Source: Pyrus communis (taxonomy: Eukaryota; Streptophyta; Magnoliopsida; Rosales; Rosaceae). From it: a DNA stretch of 64,000 nucleotides. The stretch lies in contig NC_084815.1 in NCBI RefSeq assembly GCF_963583255.1, positions 17,562,807 to 17,626,806 of the forward strand, in the 5' to 3' direction. The translations under genes and the position numbers were made by a program. Shown here piece by piece: positions 37,477-47,880 of this stretch. Below the pieces are notes generated by a model. It worked only from the letters and a program-made list of their open reading frames with translations, did no database searches and was not told the DNA's origin. Every line of letters begins with the position of its first letter. The stretch's first letter is position 1.

Positions 37477-37540
37477 TGTTGGGATGGTGCTGTCCATCCA
37501 GATTTCATCATTTTTTTTTTTTCTTTATATGGTGATCTGC
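37118..37540. repeat. T-rich and AT microsatellite tract
   Basis: Poly(T) at 37118-37140, (AT)n at 37443-37468 and repeated words (ggtgccagaagcaccatcat, ggttccagaagcaccatcat); low-complexity part of the LTR element. Confidence 0.85.
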
Positions 37541-37591
37541 AAGGCTGAGTTTGTGGGTGAAAACCCAGGCCGAGTCCGAGAGAAGACGGAG

Positions 37592-37735
37592 GAGATCTTT
37601 GGGTGTGAATTGACAAACTTTGATTTTGTCAATCACATTCAAAGGCAGCAGCAGAGGCAAGCAGACGGATGAGATCTTTGGGTGTGAGTTGACAAACTTT
37701 GATTTTGTCAATCACATTCAAAGGCAGCAGCCATG
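37592..37735. repeat. 79-bp tandem duplication
   Basis: gagatctttgggtgtga...cattcaaaggcagcag occurs at 37592 and again at 37671 with one base difference. It lies beside genic-looking DNA (37730-37920) inside the LTR element that I cannot identify. Confidence 0.8.
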
Positions 37736-38219
37736 GCGGAAGTGCAGAAGCAGCCAGAGCTTGAAGTAGTGCAAAGCGTCGAGCTTCGCGATCGGCTAGT
37801 CGTTTGACAGCGGTCACTGAAGTTCTTCGCCGATTTTGATCACGACGGCTAGAGTGCCGAGCTTGAGGTTATTGGTGGATCAGAAATCCTTGTCCATATG
37901 CCGCAGGCTGAGATGCTGCAGAAGGAAAGAAATTTTTTTTTTTTTTTTTTTTTTTTATTATCAATTCCTAATTTAAACTGGAATTCGAATGAAACTTGGT
38001 CAGCAACCACTAGCGCCCATTCTTCTTTGGCTGGGCTTTCTTCGGGTTTCTGTCTCAATGAAGAACACCAAAAAGCTTTTGAAGACGACCATGGCACAGA
38101 AGTTTGGGACCATAGCTGGGCATGTTGGGTTCCTCTTCCCTACTTGTTCAAACGTGCAGAGTGATGGCTTCTTCTCCATTGCATCTCTGAAAAGAGAAAG
38201 AGAGATGTCGAAAACTTCT

Positions 38220-39225
38220 TTAGACACCCAAGAGGCTGCAGGAAGCTGGTTTCCGGTACCCAGCTGGGGCGCCGTGATCGGATCGCTCATCGTCCGAAAC
38301 TACGCGATTCGAGTAATTGGTGGCCGTGTTCAGCGGCGCGGCGGATGCCACGATGGTAGTGGGCATCTGAGGAGGCGATGAAAGGACCGCGAAAGCACCG
38401 TCGTCTTGCTTCTGCCCAACACCACCACCAACAGTCATCTGAGCTAGCTGCTCTTCAATCCCTATCTTCTGATCCTGCACTCCAATCCCGCCTCTACCTC
38501 CACAGCCGCCATCTTCCACGTGGACCCGAATCGGCGGCAAGTTCGCAAGCGATGGCGACGATGACGTGGACCCAAACGATGAGGAGTTCTCAAGAATCGG
38601 CAAATCGGGGACAGACTGATCGTCCTGCCCGTTCCCACCGCCGGCACCTCCGCCCTGTTTGGCATTCTTGCCATTCGCAGGAACCAAAGCCTCGACGTCT
38701 CTCGAACCGGAGTCCAAATTATTGGCAGCACCGCCGGAAATCGAATCGTCGTCGAGACCCAGCAAGCAGTTGACGGAGGCGGAGTCGGAGAAGCCCCGAT
38801 TGAGCATACCGGACGCGCCTTTGAGCGCGTTCAAGAACCAGTCCTCGGACTTATTGGCTGAAATATCGAGAATGGGCCCCATCGATTGCGACGACTCGGG
38901 CTTCAGGGGGAAGAGAAAGAGACGGAGTCGCGAGGGTTTGGACGAAGCGCCGCTGTGGTTGGCCGTGCCGTCGTACTCGTCGATCATGTTGTCGAGGTCC
39001 TCGTCGGTGGTGAGGGAGATTAAGGAGTCGAGGTCCTCGCTGGGGAGCTGGTACTTGAGGGTGAAGGGTCGAGGGAGTCGGCGTAGTTGAAGTAGTGGGA
39101 TTGCAGCGGGGGCGGATACACCGGGTAGTACGCCGGAATGGAGACCGAACCTGGGTGGTGCTGGATGTAATGTGTTCCAGCGTGTATAAATTGATGTGGC
39201 TGCTGTGCTTCTTGTTGGTGGTGTT
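38220..39225 (-). pseudogene. Captured PB1-domain gene fragment in the LTR element
   Basis: Minus strand, same direction as gag. An open frame of 413 codons (38220-39461) includes FTLKYQLPSEDLDSLISLTT then DEDLDNMIDEYD and RLRLFLFPLKPES. This is the C-terminal half of a PB1 (octicosapeptide) domain as in plant PAL OF QUIRKY-type proteins, followed by the family's long Ser/Gly-rich tail with GIEEQLAQM and NRVVSDDERSDHG. It has no introns. The first part of PB1 is missing: another frame has NYADSLDPSP just before it, and a likely C-terminal phrase (HYIQHHPGSVSIPAYYPVYP) lies upstream, so the order is scrambled. It is a transduplicated host sequence, not a normal gene. Confidence 0.75.
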
Positions 39226-39232
39226 GTTGCTG

Positions 39233-39316
39233 CTGATAAGAGAGGAACCGGATCAGGTGCTCCATGCTCTGCAATCCTTGCGATGCCGCTTCCTGTATGG
39301 CCTTCTGATCCTCCAC
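39233..39316 (-). pseudogene. Captured WRKY (group IId) N-terminal fragment
   Basis: Minus strand reads VEDQKAIQEAASQGLQSMEH then LIRFLSYQ. This is the signature N-terminus of WRKY11/17-type group IId transcription factors. It is only 28 codons, without zinc finger or WRKYGQK, joined directly to the HOP fragment upstream and to PB1-gene sequence downstream. Confidence 0.75.
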
Positions 39317-39522
39317 TTCTTCGCCTCCATCGGCTCTGGCTCTGGCTCTGGCTCCAGCTTCTTCTCCTCCTTCCGGGGCTCAGGTTGCTGCAAGAAAGCT
39401 TGGGTCGACGGGTCCGCAGTGAGCTTGGCCCATATCTCAGGACCTGAGAACGCATCCCCAAACGGGTTCATGGGGGAAGGTTCAGCCCGGGAGCGGTTGG
39501 AGTAGAGGACGTGGTTGGTGAA
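39317..39522 (-). pseudogene. Captured HOP/STI1 co-chaperone fragments
   Basis: Minus strand in one frame reads FTNHVLYSNRS (TPR1 of Hsp70-Hsp90 organizing protein), then MNPFGDAFSGPEIWAKLTAD and PSTQAFLQQP (the DP1/STI1 region), then EPRKEEKKLEPEPEPEP (linker before TPR2A). The pieces are in native order but with internal deletions, so exons or parts of exons were spliced together inside the retrotransposon. Confidence 0.8.
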
Positions 39523-39659
39523 TCACAGCAATCTGCGGCAAGTCCAGTTGCTGGAGCTGGGTTTGCAGCTTTTCTGGCGTGGAGATGGTGACTGGTGGTG
39601 GAGAGGTTGCTGGGCATGGGTGCGAGGAAGAAGAAGGACGCCATTGGGCTGATGCCAAT

Positions 39660-39780
39660 AGGCTCACGGTTTTGGACTTTTATCCTCAACAATCCAGCCC
39701 ACTCACGGTTTTGGGATTTATCTTCAACAATCCAGCCCACGGTTTGGGCTTTTATCCTCAACAATCCAGCCCAACGCCAT
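39660..39780 (+). repeat. Threefold repeat, about 45-bp unit
   Basis: Three copies of cggttttggacttttatcct / caacaatccagcccactca with small differences. Function unknown; within the LTR element. Confidence 0.7.
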
Positions 39781-39918
39781 TTTGGGCTTGTCGACATTTT
39801 GCTTTCTTTTTTTTTTTTCTTTTTTTTTTTTAATTTTTTAATTTTTTTAATTTTTTAATTTATTTATTCATTTTCCCTGATTTTGGGAGAACACATACAC
39901 ATGCATTCCCTTCCTCTA

Positions 39919-39953
<35 letters not shown>

Positions 39954-40114
39954 AACAAATAACATGTAATTTTTTGTACAAAGAATGTAATAATATTGAC
40001 CTTCATTAGTCACTTTTACTACAACCTTATTTTGATGTGACTGACCTCAAAATTAAACGTTCAAGCTACCTACATACCCTTCCAACAAAGAGATCAAGTC
40101 GAAACGTAGTTCAA

Positions 40115-40117
40115 ATG

Positions 40118-40155
<38 letters not shown>
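40115..40155. repeat. Poly(T) tract
   Basis: About 35 consecutive T; low-complexity spacer inside the LTR element. Confidence 0.85.
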
Positions 40156-40281
40156 ATGTGACTGTACTTGAAGTTTTGAAGTTTCAAGTTGCCTACGTAC
40201 CCTTGGTTGAGGAGGGATCAAGTCATGACGTAGTTCAAATGAGTGATGGTTTTGATGATGATTTTGCCGTACACAGTTTAT

Positions 40282-40619
40282 GCTCTTGCGGGCCAGAAGC
40301 GTTTGATTGCGCCTTTTAGGCTCGTGCGAACGAGGAGCTTGTGGTGTCGTTTGCAGTTTCAACTCGTGCAGACAAGGAGCTTTTGGTGCCGTTTGCAGTT
40401 TCAGCTCATGCAGGCAGGGAGCTTTTGGTTGTCACCTTTTAGGCTCGTGCGAACGAGGAGCTTTTGGTGCTGTTTGCAGTTTCAACTCGTGCAGACAAGG
40501 AGCTTTTGATGTTGCCTTTTATGCTCGTGCAGACCAGGAGCGTTTGTTGTCGCCTTTTATGCTCGTGCGGACAAGGAGCTTTGGTTGTCGCCTTTTAGGC
40601 TCGTGCGAACGAGGAGCGT
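40282..40619 (+). repeat. Minisatellite, 38-42-bp unit, about 9 copies
   Basis: Units start ctcgtgcgaacgaggagctt and alternate between endings gtttgcagtttcaa and gccttttagg. Located just 3' of gag in the LTR element. Confidence 0.85.
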
Positions 40620-40637
40620 TTTTTTTTTATGATTTTG

Positions 40638-43334
40638 TCAAACGATCTTAGAGAGGCATTCCTTGCAATCTTCATAGCAAGGAGTCTTGACTGAGTGATT
40701 GAAGAAGTCTTTGGGGAAGAAATCGCGCATCGTGATGGCAACGGACGATCTTTGTGTCATAACTTCATCATCCTCAACACTTTCATGTAGCTTTGAAGGT
40801 TGACGGTAGCTGCTTTGCCCCCTTTCCGATTGGTGAACTTGTGGAGGAGACCTATGTTTCTTGTGCATTTTCTTTGAAGTGACATAAGTCCATCCTTCAA
40901 CTTCACTTGACTTGACTGACATGGTTTTGGAGCATGCCCCCAGCGGTTGAGGTGAAGATTTTGAGTTCAAAGAGCCAGAAGTGATGGTGGTATAGTCTGA
41001 CTTCACCACATCATTAAGATCTAGCTCGATGATCCCTTTCTGAGCCAACTTCATGATGAGATCTTTTAGCACAAAGCACTTTTCCGTCGGATGACCAATG
41101 AAGCGGTGGAATTTACAGTACCTTGGACTGTCAGTACGGTTCATCTCTTCCGGCCGTTTACACTCAGGTAGGTTGATCACCTTTTTTTCCAGCAAGTCAT
41201 CTAACATGGCAACCACGTCAGAGTCGGGGAATGGATAAGTCTTCTCCTCAAGCTCCTTCAAAGTGCGTCTACGTATCTCTTGATCACGAAAAGCTTCGGT
41301 TTGAATCGCCTTGCCTCGTGTATGGGTTTTGACTGGAGTTGTGTTGACCGTCATTGCTTCCTTGGTGGGTTTCCACGCAGCCTTATCCACCTTGGGCCCC
41401 AAAACTTTGTCATTCTTGTAGTCGGCGATCTGTTCTTTCTTCCCATGACGGGTGATGCTTAACTCCATATCATGGGCGCGGGTGGCTAACTCCTCAAATG
41501 TTCGTGGTTTGATGCCTTGAAGGATGTAGTGTAGTCCCCACTGCATGCCTTGAACGCACATCTCAATGGCAGAGGTTTCAGAAAGCCGATCTTTGCAATC
41601 CAGGCTTAATGAACGCCATCTATTTATGTAGTTGATGACAGGTTCATCTCTCCACTGTTTCGTACTGGTCAGCTCTAGCATGCTTACAGTACGACGAGTG
41701 CTGTAGAAACGGTTGAGGAATTCCCTTTCTAGCTGGTCCCAACTGTTGATAGACTCGGGTTCGAGGTCGGTGTACCAGTCAAAAGCGTTACTTTTCAGCG
41801 AACGCACGAACTGTTTGACGAGGTAGTCTCCCTCTGTCCCAGCATTGTTGCAAGTTTCAATGAAATGGGCGACATGTTGCTTCGGGTTGCCTTTTCCATC
41901 GAACTGCATGAATTTTGGGGGCTGATAACCCCTTGGCATCTTCAAAGCATCAATCTTCTTGGAGTAAGGCTTTGAGTACAGTACGGAGTCGTGCGAGCTT
42001 CCTTCGTACTGTGTCTTGATAGTGCTTGCGATCATCTCCTGTAGCTGCTGGATAGAGAGAGATCCCATGGATGCCATTGCTTGGTCTAGCTTCGGCTTCT
42101 CTTCAACTTTCTCCACTGGTGGCTCCTCTTCTTCGTCGTCTTCTTTCTTTAATAGGCCAATATTTGGGTCGACTTTCACGTCGGGCAGCGCATCTAGTTG
42201 GTTGACAAGTGCGGCAATCTGCAAGTCCTTCTCTTCCACAGTCCGTGTGAGCTTTGCGATTGCTTCATTCATCTGAGCTAGCTGCTCCTCGATTGAAGTT
42301 GCTCCAGTGGTCATGACTTGCATGGTTGTACTGCCGCTTGGATCAGGGTCGGAGAGTAGGGACTCTGAGTATTTCCTCGGGCTTTCGTCTTCTTTACCTT
42401 CTTGAACCGTGATGTAGAAAACATCTTGGATCTCCTCTTCAGTGCCGTTCTCTTGGGTTTGTTGGCATGAAGATTTGCCAGTGTGGACGATGATGCGCCT
42501 CCTTACCTTCAGTGGTCCTTTTGTGTCGACCTCTAGGATTGCTTGGCGCTCCATCCTTGAAGGAATCAAGCTTCGAGCGTCGTCTTTTTCTCCTAACCCA
42601 TCGAGCTTTTCTTCCTTTGGTGTTGTCTTCCTCTTTCCAAATCTTTCTGAAGCTGATCGTTGCAGAGGAGAGATAGCTGTGTTGCTTTGTTTCTTAGGCT
42701 TTAACAACCTTTCAAAAACAGAGCTTTGGGATGTCGGCGCGTTAAGCCTCTTGAAGACAGAGGTTCGGTCTTGACCACCAATGCGATTAAGCACTGAAGT
42801 TCTGGAGCTTGAATGGCTCATCCTATTGAAGACCGACGTCCGAGGGGAGGGTTTAGGCTCTTCTTGGTCTTGTTCAATGCTCACGCTGATGTGTTGAGCG
42901 CTAGCTTTCTTCACTTTGCTTGAAATCTTCACGGGTGCATTTGATGTGAAGCCAAGTCCAGCTTTGTTGTTGTCAACTCCATAATCATGCTCCTTCAACT
43001 TCTTTTGAGTCTCGGTGAGGTCGCGATCTTTGTCGTTGACGGTGTTTGAAACCTTCTTTCCAAGATTTGAAGAGGAAGCAAAGTCATGCCTAGCCTTTGA
43101 CATGAGTTCGTAGGCATATGGGTTGAAGCCTTCTTCGGTCCTCTTAGTTGGAAGAGAGCTTGGTTTCACTTTGACGCCATGCTGTGCCTCCAGACGGTTG
43201 ATGAGTCCGGCGGTTTGCAAGTTTTTCTCCTCTGCAGTCTTTATCAGCCTTGTAATTGTTTCCTTCATCTGAACCAGCTGTTTTTCAATGGAGGTAGTGC
43301 CGATAGTCATGACTTGTTCTTTGTTTGAAGCCAT
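40638..43334 (-). CDS. Retrotransposon gag polyprotein (Ty3/gypsy type)
   Basis: Open frame of about 898 residues on the minus strand if translation starts at ATG 43334 ([12 protein letters not shown]); the frame is open further up into the LTR border. The Retrotrans_gag domain spans roughly residues 450-620: [20 protein letters not shown], then [12 protein letters not shown] and [20 protein letters not shown]. Downstream [20 protein letters not shown] resembles a worn zinc-knuckle motif. The N-terminal half has two related blocks ([20 protein letters not shown] and [20 protein letters not shown], coiled-coil-like) and four repeats of the type R-T/S-S-V-F-x-R. No protease or pol follows, so the element depends on a partner for reverse transcription. 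Confidence 0.85.
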   Translation of the reverse strand: MASNKEQVMTIGTTSIEKQLVQMKETITRLIKTAEEKNLQTAGLINRLEAQHGVKVKPSSLPTKRTEEGFNPYAYELMSKARHDFASSSNLGKKVSNTVNDKDRDLTETQKKLKEHDYGVDNNKAGLGFTSNAPVKISSKVKKASAQHISVSIEQDQEEPKPSPRTSVFNRMSHSSSRTSVLNRIGGQDRTSVFKRLNAPTSQSSVFERLLKPKKQSNTAISPLQRSASERFGKRKTTPKEEKLDGLGEKDDARSLIPSRMERQAILEVDTKGPLKVRRRIIVHTGKSSCQQTQENGTEEEIQDVFYITVQEGKEDESPRKYSESLLSDPDPSGSTTMQVMTTGATSIEEQLAQMNEAIAKLTRTVEEKDLQIAALVNQLDALPDVKVDPNIGLLKKEDDEEEEPPVEKVEEKPKLDQAMASMGSLSIQQLQEMIASTIKTQYEGSSHDSVLYSKPYSKKIDALKMPRGYQPPKFMQFDGKGNPKQHVAHFIETCNNAGTEGDYLVKQFVRSLKSNAFDWYTDLEPESINSWDQLEREFLNRFYSTRRTVSMLELTSTKQWRDEPVINYINRWRSLSLDCKDRLSETSAIEMCVQGMQWGLHYILQGIKPRTFEELATRAHDMELSITRHGKKEQIADYKNDKVLGPKVDKAAWKPTKEAMTVNTTPVKTHTRGKAIQTEAFRDQEIRRRTLKELEEKTYPFPDSDVVAMLDDLLEKKVINLPECKRPEEMNRTDSPRYCKFHRFIGHPTEKCFVLKDLIMKLAQKGIIELDLNDVVKSDYTTITSGSLNSKSSPQPLGACSKTMSVKSSEVEGWTYVTSKKMHKKHRSPPQVHQSERGQSSYRQPSKLHESVEDDEVMTQRSSVAITMRDFFPKDFFNHSVKTPCYEDCKECLSKIV

Positions 43335-43386
43335 GGACTGTGCTTGAATATCTTGAACGGAGACAGAGATGAGAGGTAGAGATAAT

Positions 43387-43406
43387 CCCACCGGGCGTGC
43401 CAAATT
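43387..43406 (-). other. Primer-binding site of the LTR element
   Basis: The minus strand directly after the 5' LTR reads aatttggcacgcccggtggg. It starts two bases from the LTR with TGG, complementary to the CCA end of a tRNA. I do not assign the tRNA species. Confidence 0.6.
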
Positions 43407-44292
43407 TGTAAACACGAAAAAGTTCCTGAAACAAGAAACAAGAATACCGTGTACAAAATATATTTTATGTTTAATGATTTTGGGGTTACAATCTCTTTGT
43501 AATTTGATCCTCTGATTCTATCTTCGTAGGGTGAAGGTTTGTGGATGAGTTGTTGATCCAAAGGGCCGTCGGGGCTTGATCTAGGGATGAACAGTTGATG
43601 AACGGATCTTCGAGGGCTTTTGGGCTTGATCTTGAAGACTGGATGTATGGATTTCTTCAAGGGCTTTTGGGCTTGATCTTGAAGGTTGATGGATGAGCGG
43701 ATCTTCAAGGGCTTTTGGGCTTAATCTTGAAGAACGATTGGATGTGTGGATTTGTTGAGGTTGTTGATCCAAAGGGCCGTTGGGGCTTGATCTTAGGATG
43801 AACGGATGATGAACACTTTCTTCAAGGGGCCGTCGGGGCTTGATCTTGAGTCGGTGGAAGTTCTTCAAGGGCCGTTGGGGCTTGACCTTTGAAGGAGGAT
43901 TTGACGAAGAACGAAGAGTGTTTTCTTGATCCTTCGGGATTTGCTTGAGAGCTTTAGAGTTTCGAGGCTTCAAGGTTTTGGTGTGATGTAAATTCCCTTC
44001 TTTCTTTCTCTTCTTCCTTTCTTTCTTCCTCTTTCTTTCTTCTTTTTCCTCCCTCAAATGAATGCCTTGGCTTCCTATTTATAGAATTCCAAAACTTGAT
44101 TTTTGGATTTAAATAATCAGATGAAATAAATTATTTCTGCCAGGTATTGACACGTGTCCTATTTGATGACTTTTCCAATTTATTTCGATTTTTCGTTGAG
44201 TCACACGCTACATGTAAAATTTATGTAACACGTGAGTGTTGAAATTTTAATTATTGGTCAACATTCATTTCACCGAAATTTCGATGTCTACA
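43407..44292 (-). repeat. 5' LTR (right)
   Basis: 886 bp, matching the left LTR in all stretches compared. TATA-like tataaatagg on the minus strand near 44077 gives the expected promoter for gag and the downstream chimera. Confidence 0.9.
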
Positions 44293-44297
44293 AATAT

Positions 44298-44652
44298 ATT
44301 TGTAGGATTCTATAATATCTCTTGGGTAATAGGGTGAGTAATCACACTACCTAATTCACCAAATTTTATCTTCTCTGTGCTTGCCACCTCTTTCCCTCTC
44401 TTTGTCATTCTTATTATGATTTTTTATTTTATTGAATTAATATACCTGCTATTGATTCAATTTCTTCTTTTTATGTTGAAAATGATACAACGCATTAAAG
44501 GTGGAAATCCGATATTGGAGAAGGTTCTTCTACAAATAACATTCAATGGCATCATTTTGTTTCCAGTAAATCAGATCCTTCTAAAACGCAAAATTAAGAT
44601 ATTATAAGTCACCGGTTAGCATGAAAACATTAACCATGATGCAATTTTACTA

Positions 44653-44683
<31 letters not shown>

Positions 44684-44830
44684 ATATTGCCTATATTGTT
44701 CAATATTTACAAGCATTAACATATTCATATTTTGGTAATGCAAATTATGTTATATTATGCTATATTGCTATGTTGAATTATGTGAGTCAAAGAAAAACAA
44801 GAAAATGGAAGCATGAACTTTTGGTTTTGT
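44298..44830. other. Spacer with short local repeats
   Basis: Includes aggattctataatatctctt (44304-44323), duplicated from the other side of the LTR element, and an (AT)n run (44654-44680). The open frame 44377-44607 has no similarity I recognise. Confidence 0.35.
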
Positions 44831-46000
44831 TTATTTTCTAAACTCAGCTTCAGAAAACTTGGAGCCAATAGAATTTTCAACCTTAAAAATATTACCTGAA
44901 ACCAAAAAGTTAAGGAGCAAAAGGAGGAGGATGAAAATCTTGATTTGAGGAAGCATCTTAGGGTTTATATTTTCTTTCCCTAGCTTATTGCTCTTGTAGC
45001 TAGTTCAGTGTTTGGAGGAGAAGTGCACAAGTCTTGGTTTTTATAATTGTGAGTGCGAGGAAATGCAGCCAATAGAGATGTAGAGTCAATGACCCTTACA
45101 CAAAGCTCCTCGTGTAGCAATTTTTCAGTGTACCTTATCATCCACTTTTATGATAACATGTGATAAAGTATACCACGTAATTTATGTTTTTAGCACCCAT
45201 AAAATTTTACTTTTGTGATATGATTTTGAAAATTACTTGCTAAACACAAAAGATATGATTCTAGAAATATACAATACACCTTATCCCCCACCTCAAAGTC
45301 AACTCCACTCAAATTCCTTAACATCAAAAGCTTTGCTTATCCTTCTATGTATCGCTCAATGCATTAAGTGGAATGTGTGGGGGTGGGACAATACAATATA
45401 GCTTGTGGGTTTTTTCAACCTTTTGGAATTCACTTCCCCTTTTGATCTATCTAACTATTCTATAAGCTTTTAGCTTTCATTTGTGGGTCACTTTCAGACT
45501 TTAGGTCTCATTCCATACATATATCTAGTTTACGGTGTTTACCTTGTGGCAATTAGTTTACTTCACGAGCAAACTATTTGATATATATTAATTTGTATCT
45601 TTTGACTCAAAAGCACACGTATACATGTCATGTATAATGATAAAGATGCAACGATTAGCATAAGTTGTATGCTAATTAAAACACCATTATTATTGATCAT
45701 AGAGCATTTATTGGAGTTCCGTGTTAAAAGTATTTAGCTACAACAGCAATTATAAGTGCAATGTTGAAATTAGGGTTTATCCCTTGCTTGCTTCTTCGGA
45801 CTCTTTTTCCCCCCACTTTTTGCAGCGTAGGACTGACACCTATTTTGCACTTTTGCTCAACTTAATTATTCACATCGTATGAGCATGAGTCCTCAATGGG
45901 TGGCACAAAAAATTCCCATAACAATTTTAATAATGGGATTAATAATCTAATGAGTTAAGCTGGCTCCTCTTGCTATTATATAAATCACTTCCAAATAATC
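44831..46000 (-). repeat. Segmental duplication arm 1 (with truncated PSY exon)
   Basis: Matches 53611-54599 plus 55731-55855 over more than 1 kb: tattttctaaactcagcttc, agcaatttttcagtgta, gtctcattccatacatatat, gagtcctcaatgggtggcac. It covers exon 1 of a PSY-like gene, part of intron 1 and the whole upstream region. The match stops abruptly near 44831, inside intron 1. Confidence 0.8.
44896..44956 (-). pseudogene. Truncated PSY-like gene copy (exon 1 only)
   Basis: A 61-nt exon encoding the signal peptide MLPQIKIFILLLLLLNFLVS followed by an intact GT donor, nearly identical to exon 1 of gene B. Exons 2 and 3, including the peptide motif, are absent in the 400 bp downstream, where the sequence is unrelated. 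The promoter region is kept, so it could still be transcribed but cannot make the peptide. Confidence 0.75.
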
Positions 46001-46550
46001 TAATGAGTTGATCTTGTTCCCTCCATTAAGAGGATACGTCTAACCGTTACAAGTTCGATTTCACAACACAAAAATTTCTAACATAGACAACTTTATGTGT
46101 GTACATGACATGAAGCTCCATTTGACTATTGAGAAACTGAGAATTCATCGAGGCTAACAATAGCGTGGAAGAGCTGAATAAGCCATTGACGTACTCTTCA
46201 TTTCGATACTTACAAATGATAGTACCTCTTTAAAGAAGGTTTCATGACTCTTTGGCTTGCTCCACGGACTATTCATGAAAGATAATTTTGCCTGAAGCAA
46301 AACATGATTGAAACCTTTATGTCCTTGAATATGTACAATTCTAAAGTTTTTAGAATCCGATTGAATTTTCAATAGAGAAGATCTTTCTTGTTCTTCAATG
46401 TCTATAACTTGCTCATGCAGCAGCAGTGTAGAAAACAGAATGTTGAAACCAAATTCATGCACCTCCGTGAGTGTTAGTTGTGCAAAAACTCGAGCAACCT
46501 GCAAAACAATAAACACCCGTGAGCATGCCTAAGACCATGGGGAGGGGGTG
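46001..46550 (-). other. Unidentified open frame and spacer
   Basis: A 120-codon open frame at 46154-46516 (phrases HIQGHKGFNHVLLQAKLSFM) has no family I recognise. A worn inverted copy of part of it (GRKGLNHVLLQARSSFM) lies on the plus strand at about 47690-47760, so it is probably repeat-derived. Confidence 0.3.
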
Positions 46551-47880
46551 TGTGCCGGCCAAAAGCTCTCGACGGTCAAGTTAGCGAATAGTTTTTTAGA
46601 CTCATGCAGTGGGCAAGAGAATTGAAGTGTTTAGATTGCGTTACCAATGATGAGCCCTAGATGAGTGTATTTATATCATGGGAAAAGAGACATTTTTAGG
46701 ATAGAATCCTCATTCTAAGCCTAGTGAATCTTTGAGGATATGTAGAAGTAGACATTGCACCATCTTAGTAGTTGTGATTACTTGCGGCGTATGTCAATTC
46801 TTATATTGTAGAAACTTCAAAACTTATAAGGATCTGACTAGATCTATATCAAGATCATATCATGCATACTGCGAAACAAGTATGTCTAGCAAAGTCACTA
46901 TGACTCTGCCTATTACCCCGGAACAAGGTGATGGTAGTACCGCTGATCCGTTTGATTCAGCTCCAGCCGAAGCTGGTGTGTCCATGACCGAAATAACTGT
47001 ATTTAGATCTTACTCCAGCCTTAGAAAATATATGGTCAGACAATTACCCCTAATAATGCATCAGAGAGGCGACCCGTTCCCCTTGAGGATGGATTGTTAT
47101 CCATATATCATGCAATTATTGTCCCTTATTTTGGAATTTATGTCTTAGGTGCCAAGGATCACGCTTTTGGCCGTGATGCCACATTTGGCAGGCCTTAATT
47201 TTACCATATGTTATAAAACAAACCCTAAAGTGAGTAAGAGCGAGATAGAGACCGACCTAGACCTTGGGTTCGGAAGGCTCCAGCCGAAACTGGGGGGGGG
47301 TCTATTCGATACTCTTCAGCCAAAATTGGATGAGTAGATTCGGCAGGTGTATGTCGAAGCAAAGCCTTTTGTTCGGCACACCTCTGTCGAAGCAAAGAAT
47401 GTCCTTTGGGTCATCCTTATCGAAGCAGGGCATGCCGTTCGGTAAGCTTCAACCGAAACAGGGTTAGACCATTTGGTAGATTCTAAACTGGGTCTATACC
47501 ATTTGGTACCTCCCAGCCGAATCACTAGGATGCCTTTCTCTCACAGTTGTGGTAATAATGAAATCTGATAATTTGGTAAACTTCTGCTCTTTACACTGTT
47601 GCTTAGGAAAAAAGTTAAAGATATGGAAGGACGAGAAAAATCTTCTCCAGCCAAAATTCAATTGTATCCTATAAACTTCATAACTTTACCTATTCATGGA
47701 CGTAAAGGTTTGAATCATGTTTTGCTTCAAGCAAGATCATCTTTCATGATCAAATTGTCCGTAAAGTGAGCCAAAAAGCCATGAAATCCTACTAAGGTAC
47801 TTCCATTGTAATGCTTCAGTCATAAGTCTTCGAATAAAGATCAAGGCTCTTCAGCTTTATTAAGGCCATTGTTGGCTTTA
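46540..47880 (+). mobile_element. Probable decayed LTR-retrotransposon fragment
   Basis: 46545-46690 has an LTR-like look (gccggccaaaagctctcgac, caagttagcgaatag). 47250-47525 consists of diverged short repeats around ttcggcaggtgt/tcgaagcaaagc. The 138-codon frame at 46732-47148 matches nothing I know. No ends or target duplications found. Confidence 0.3.

Larger units (their letters stand above)
33590..44297 (-). mobile_element. LTR retrotransposon, gag-only, carrying host gene fragments
   Basis: A 10,698-bp element (33595-44292) flanked by the 5-bp duplication aatat (33590-33594, 44293-44297). The LTRs (33595-34480 and 43407-44292) are both 886 bp, begin TG and end CA, and look identical wherever compared. 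It lies on the minus strand. Next to the right LTR the minus strand reads ttggcacgcccggtggga (primer-binding site), and next to the left LTR it reads gaagtgggggcatt (polypurine tract). It contains a gypsy-type gag (40638-43334), but no protease, reverse transcriptase or integrase is readable. The space instead holds a chimera of host gene pieces (38220-39522) and an antisense ORF (36471-37103). It splits the PSY gene cluster. Confidence 0.9.

Noticed and set aside
38378..39505. Plus-strand frames of 131-143 codons
   Set aside because: Antisense of the captured HOP/WRKY/PB1 sequence; the minus-strand translations carry the recognisable motifs.
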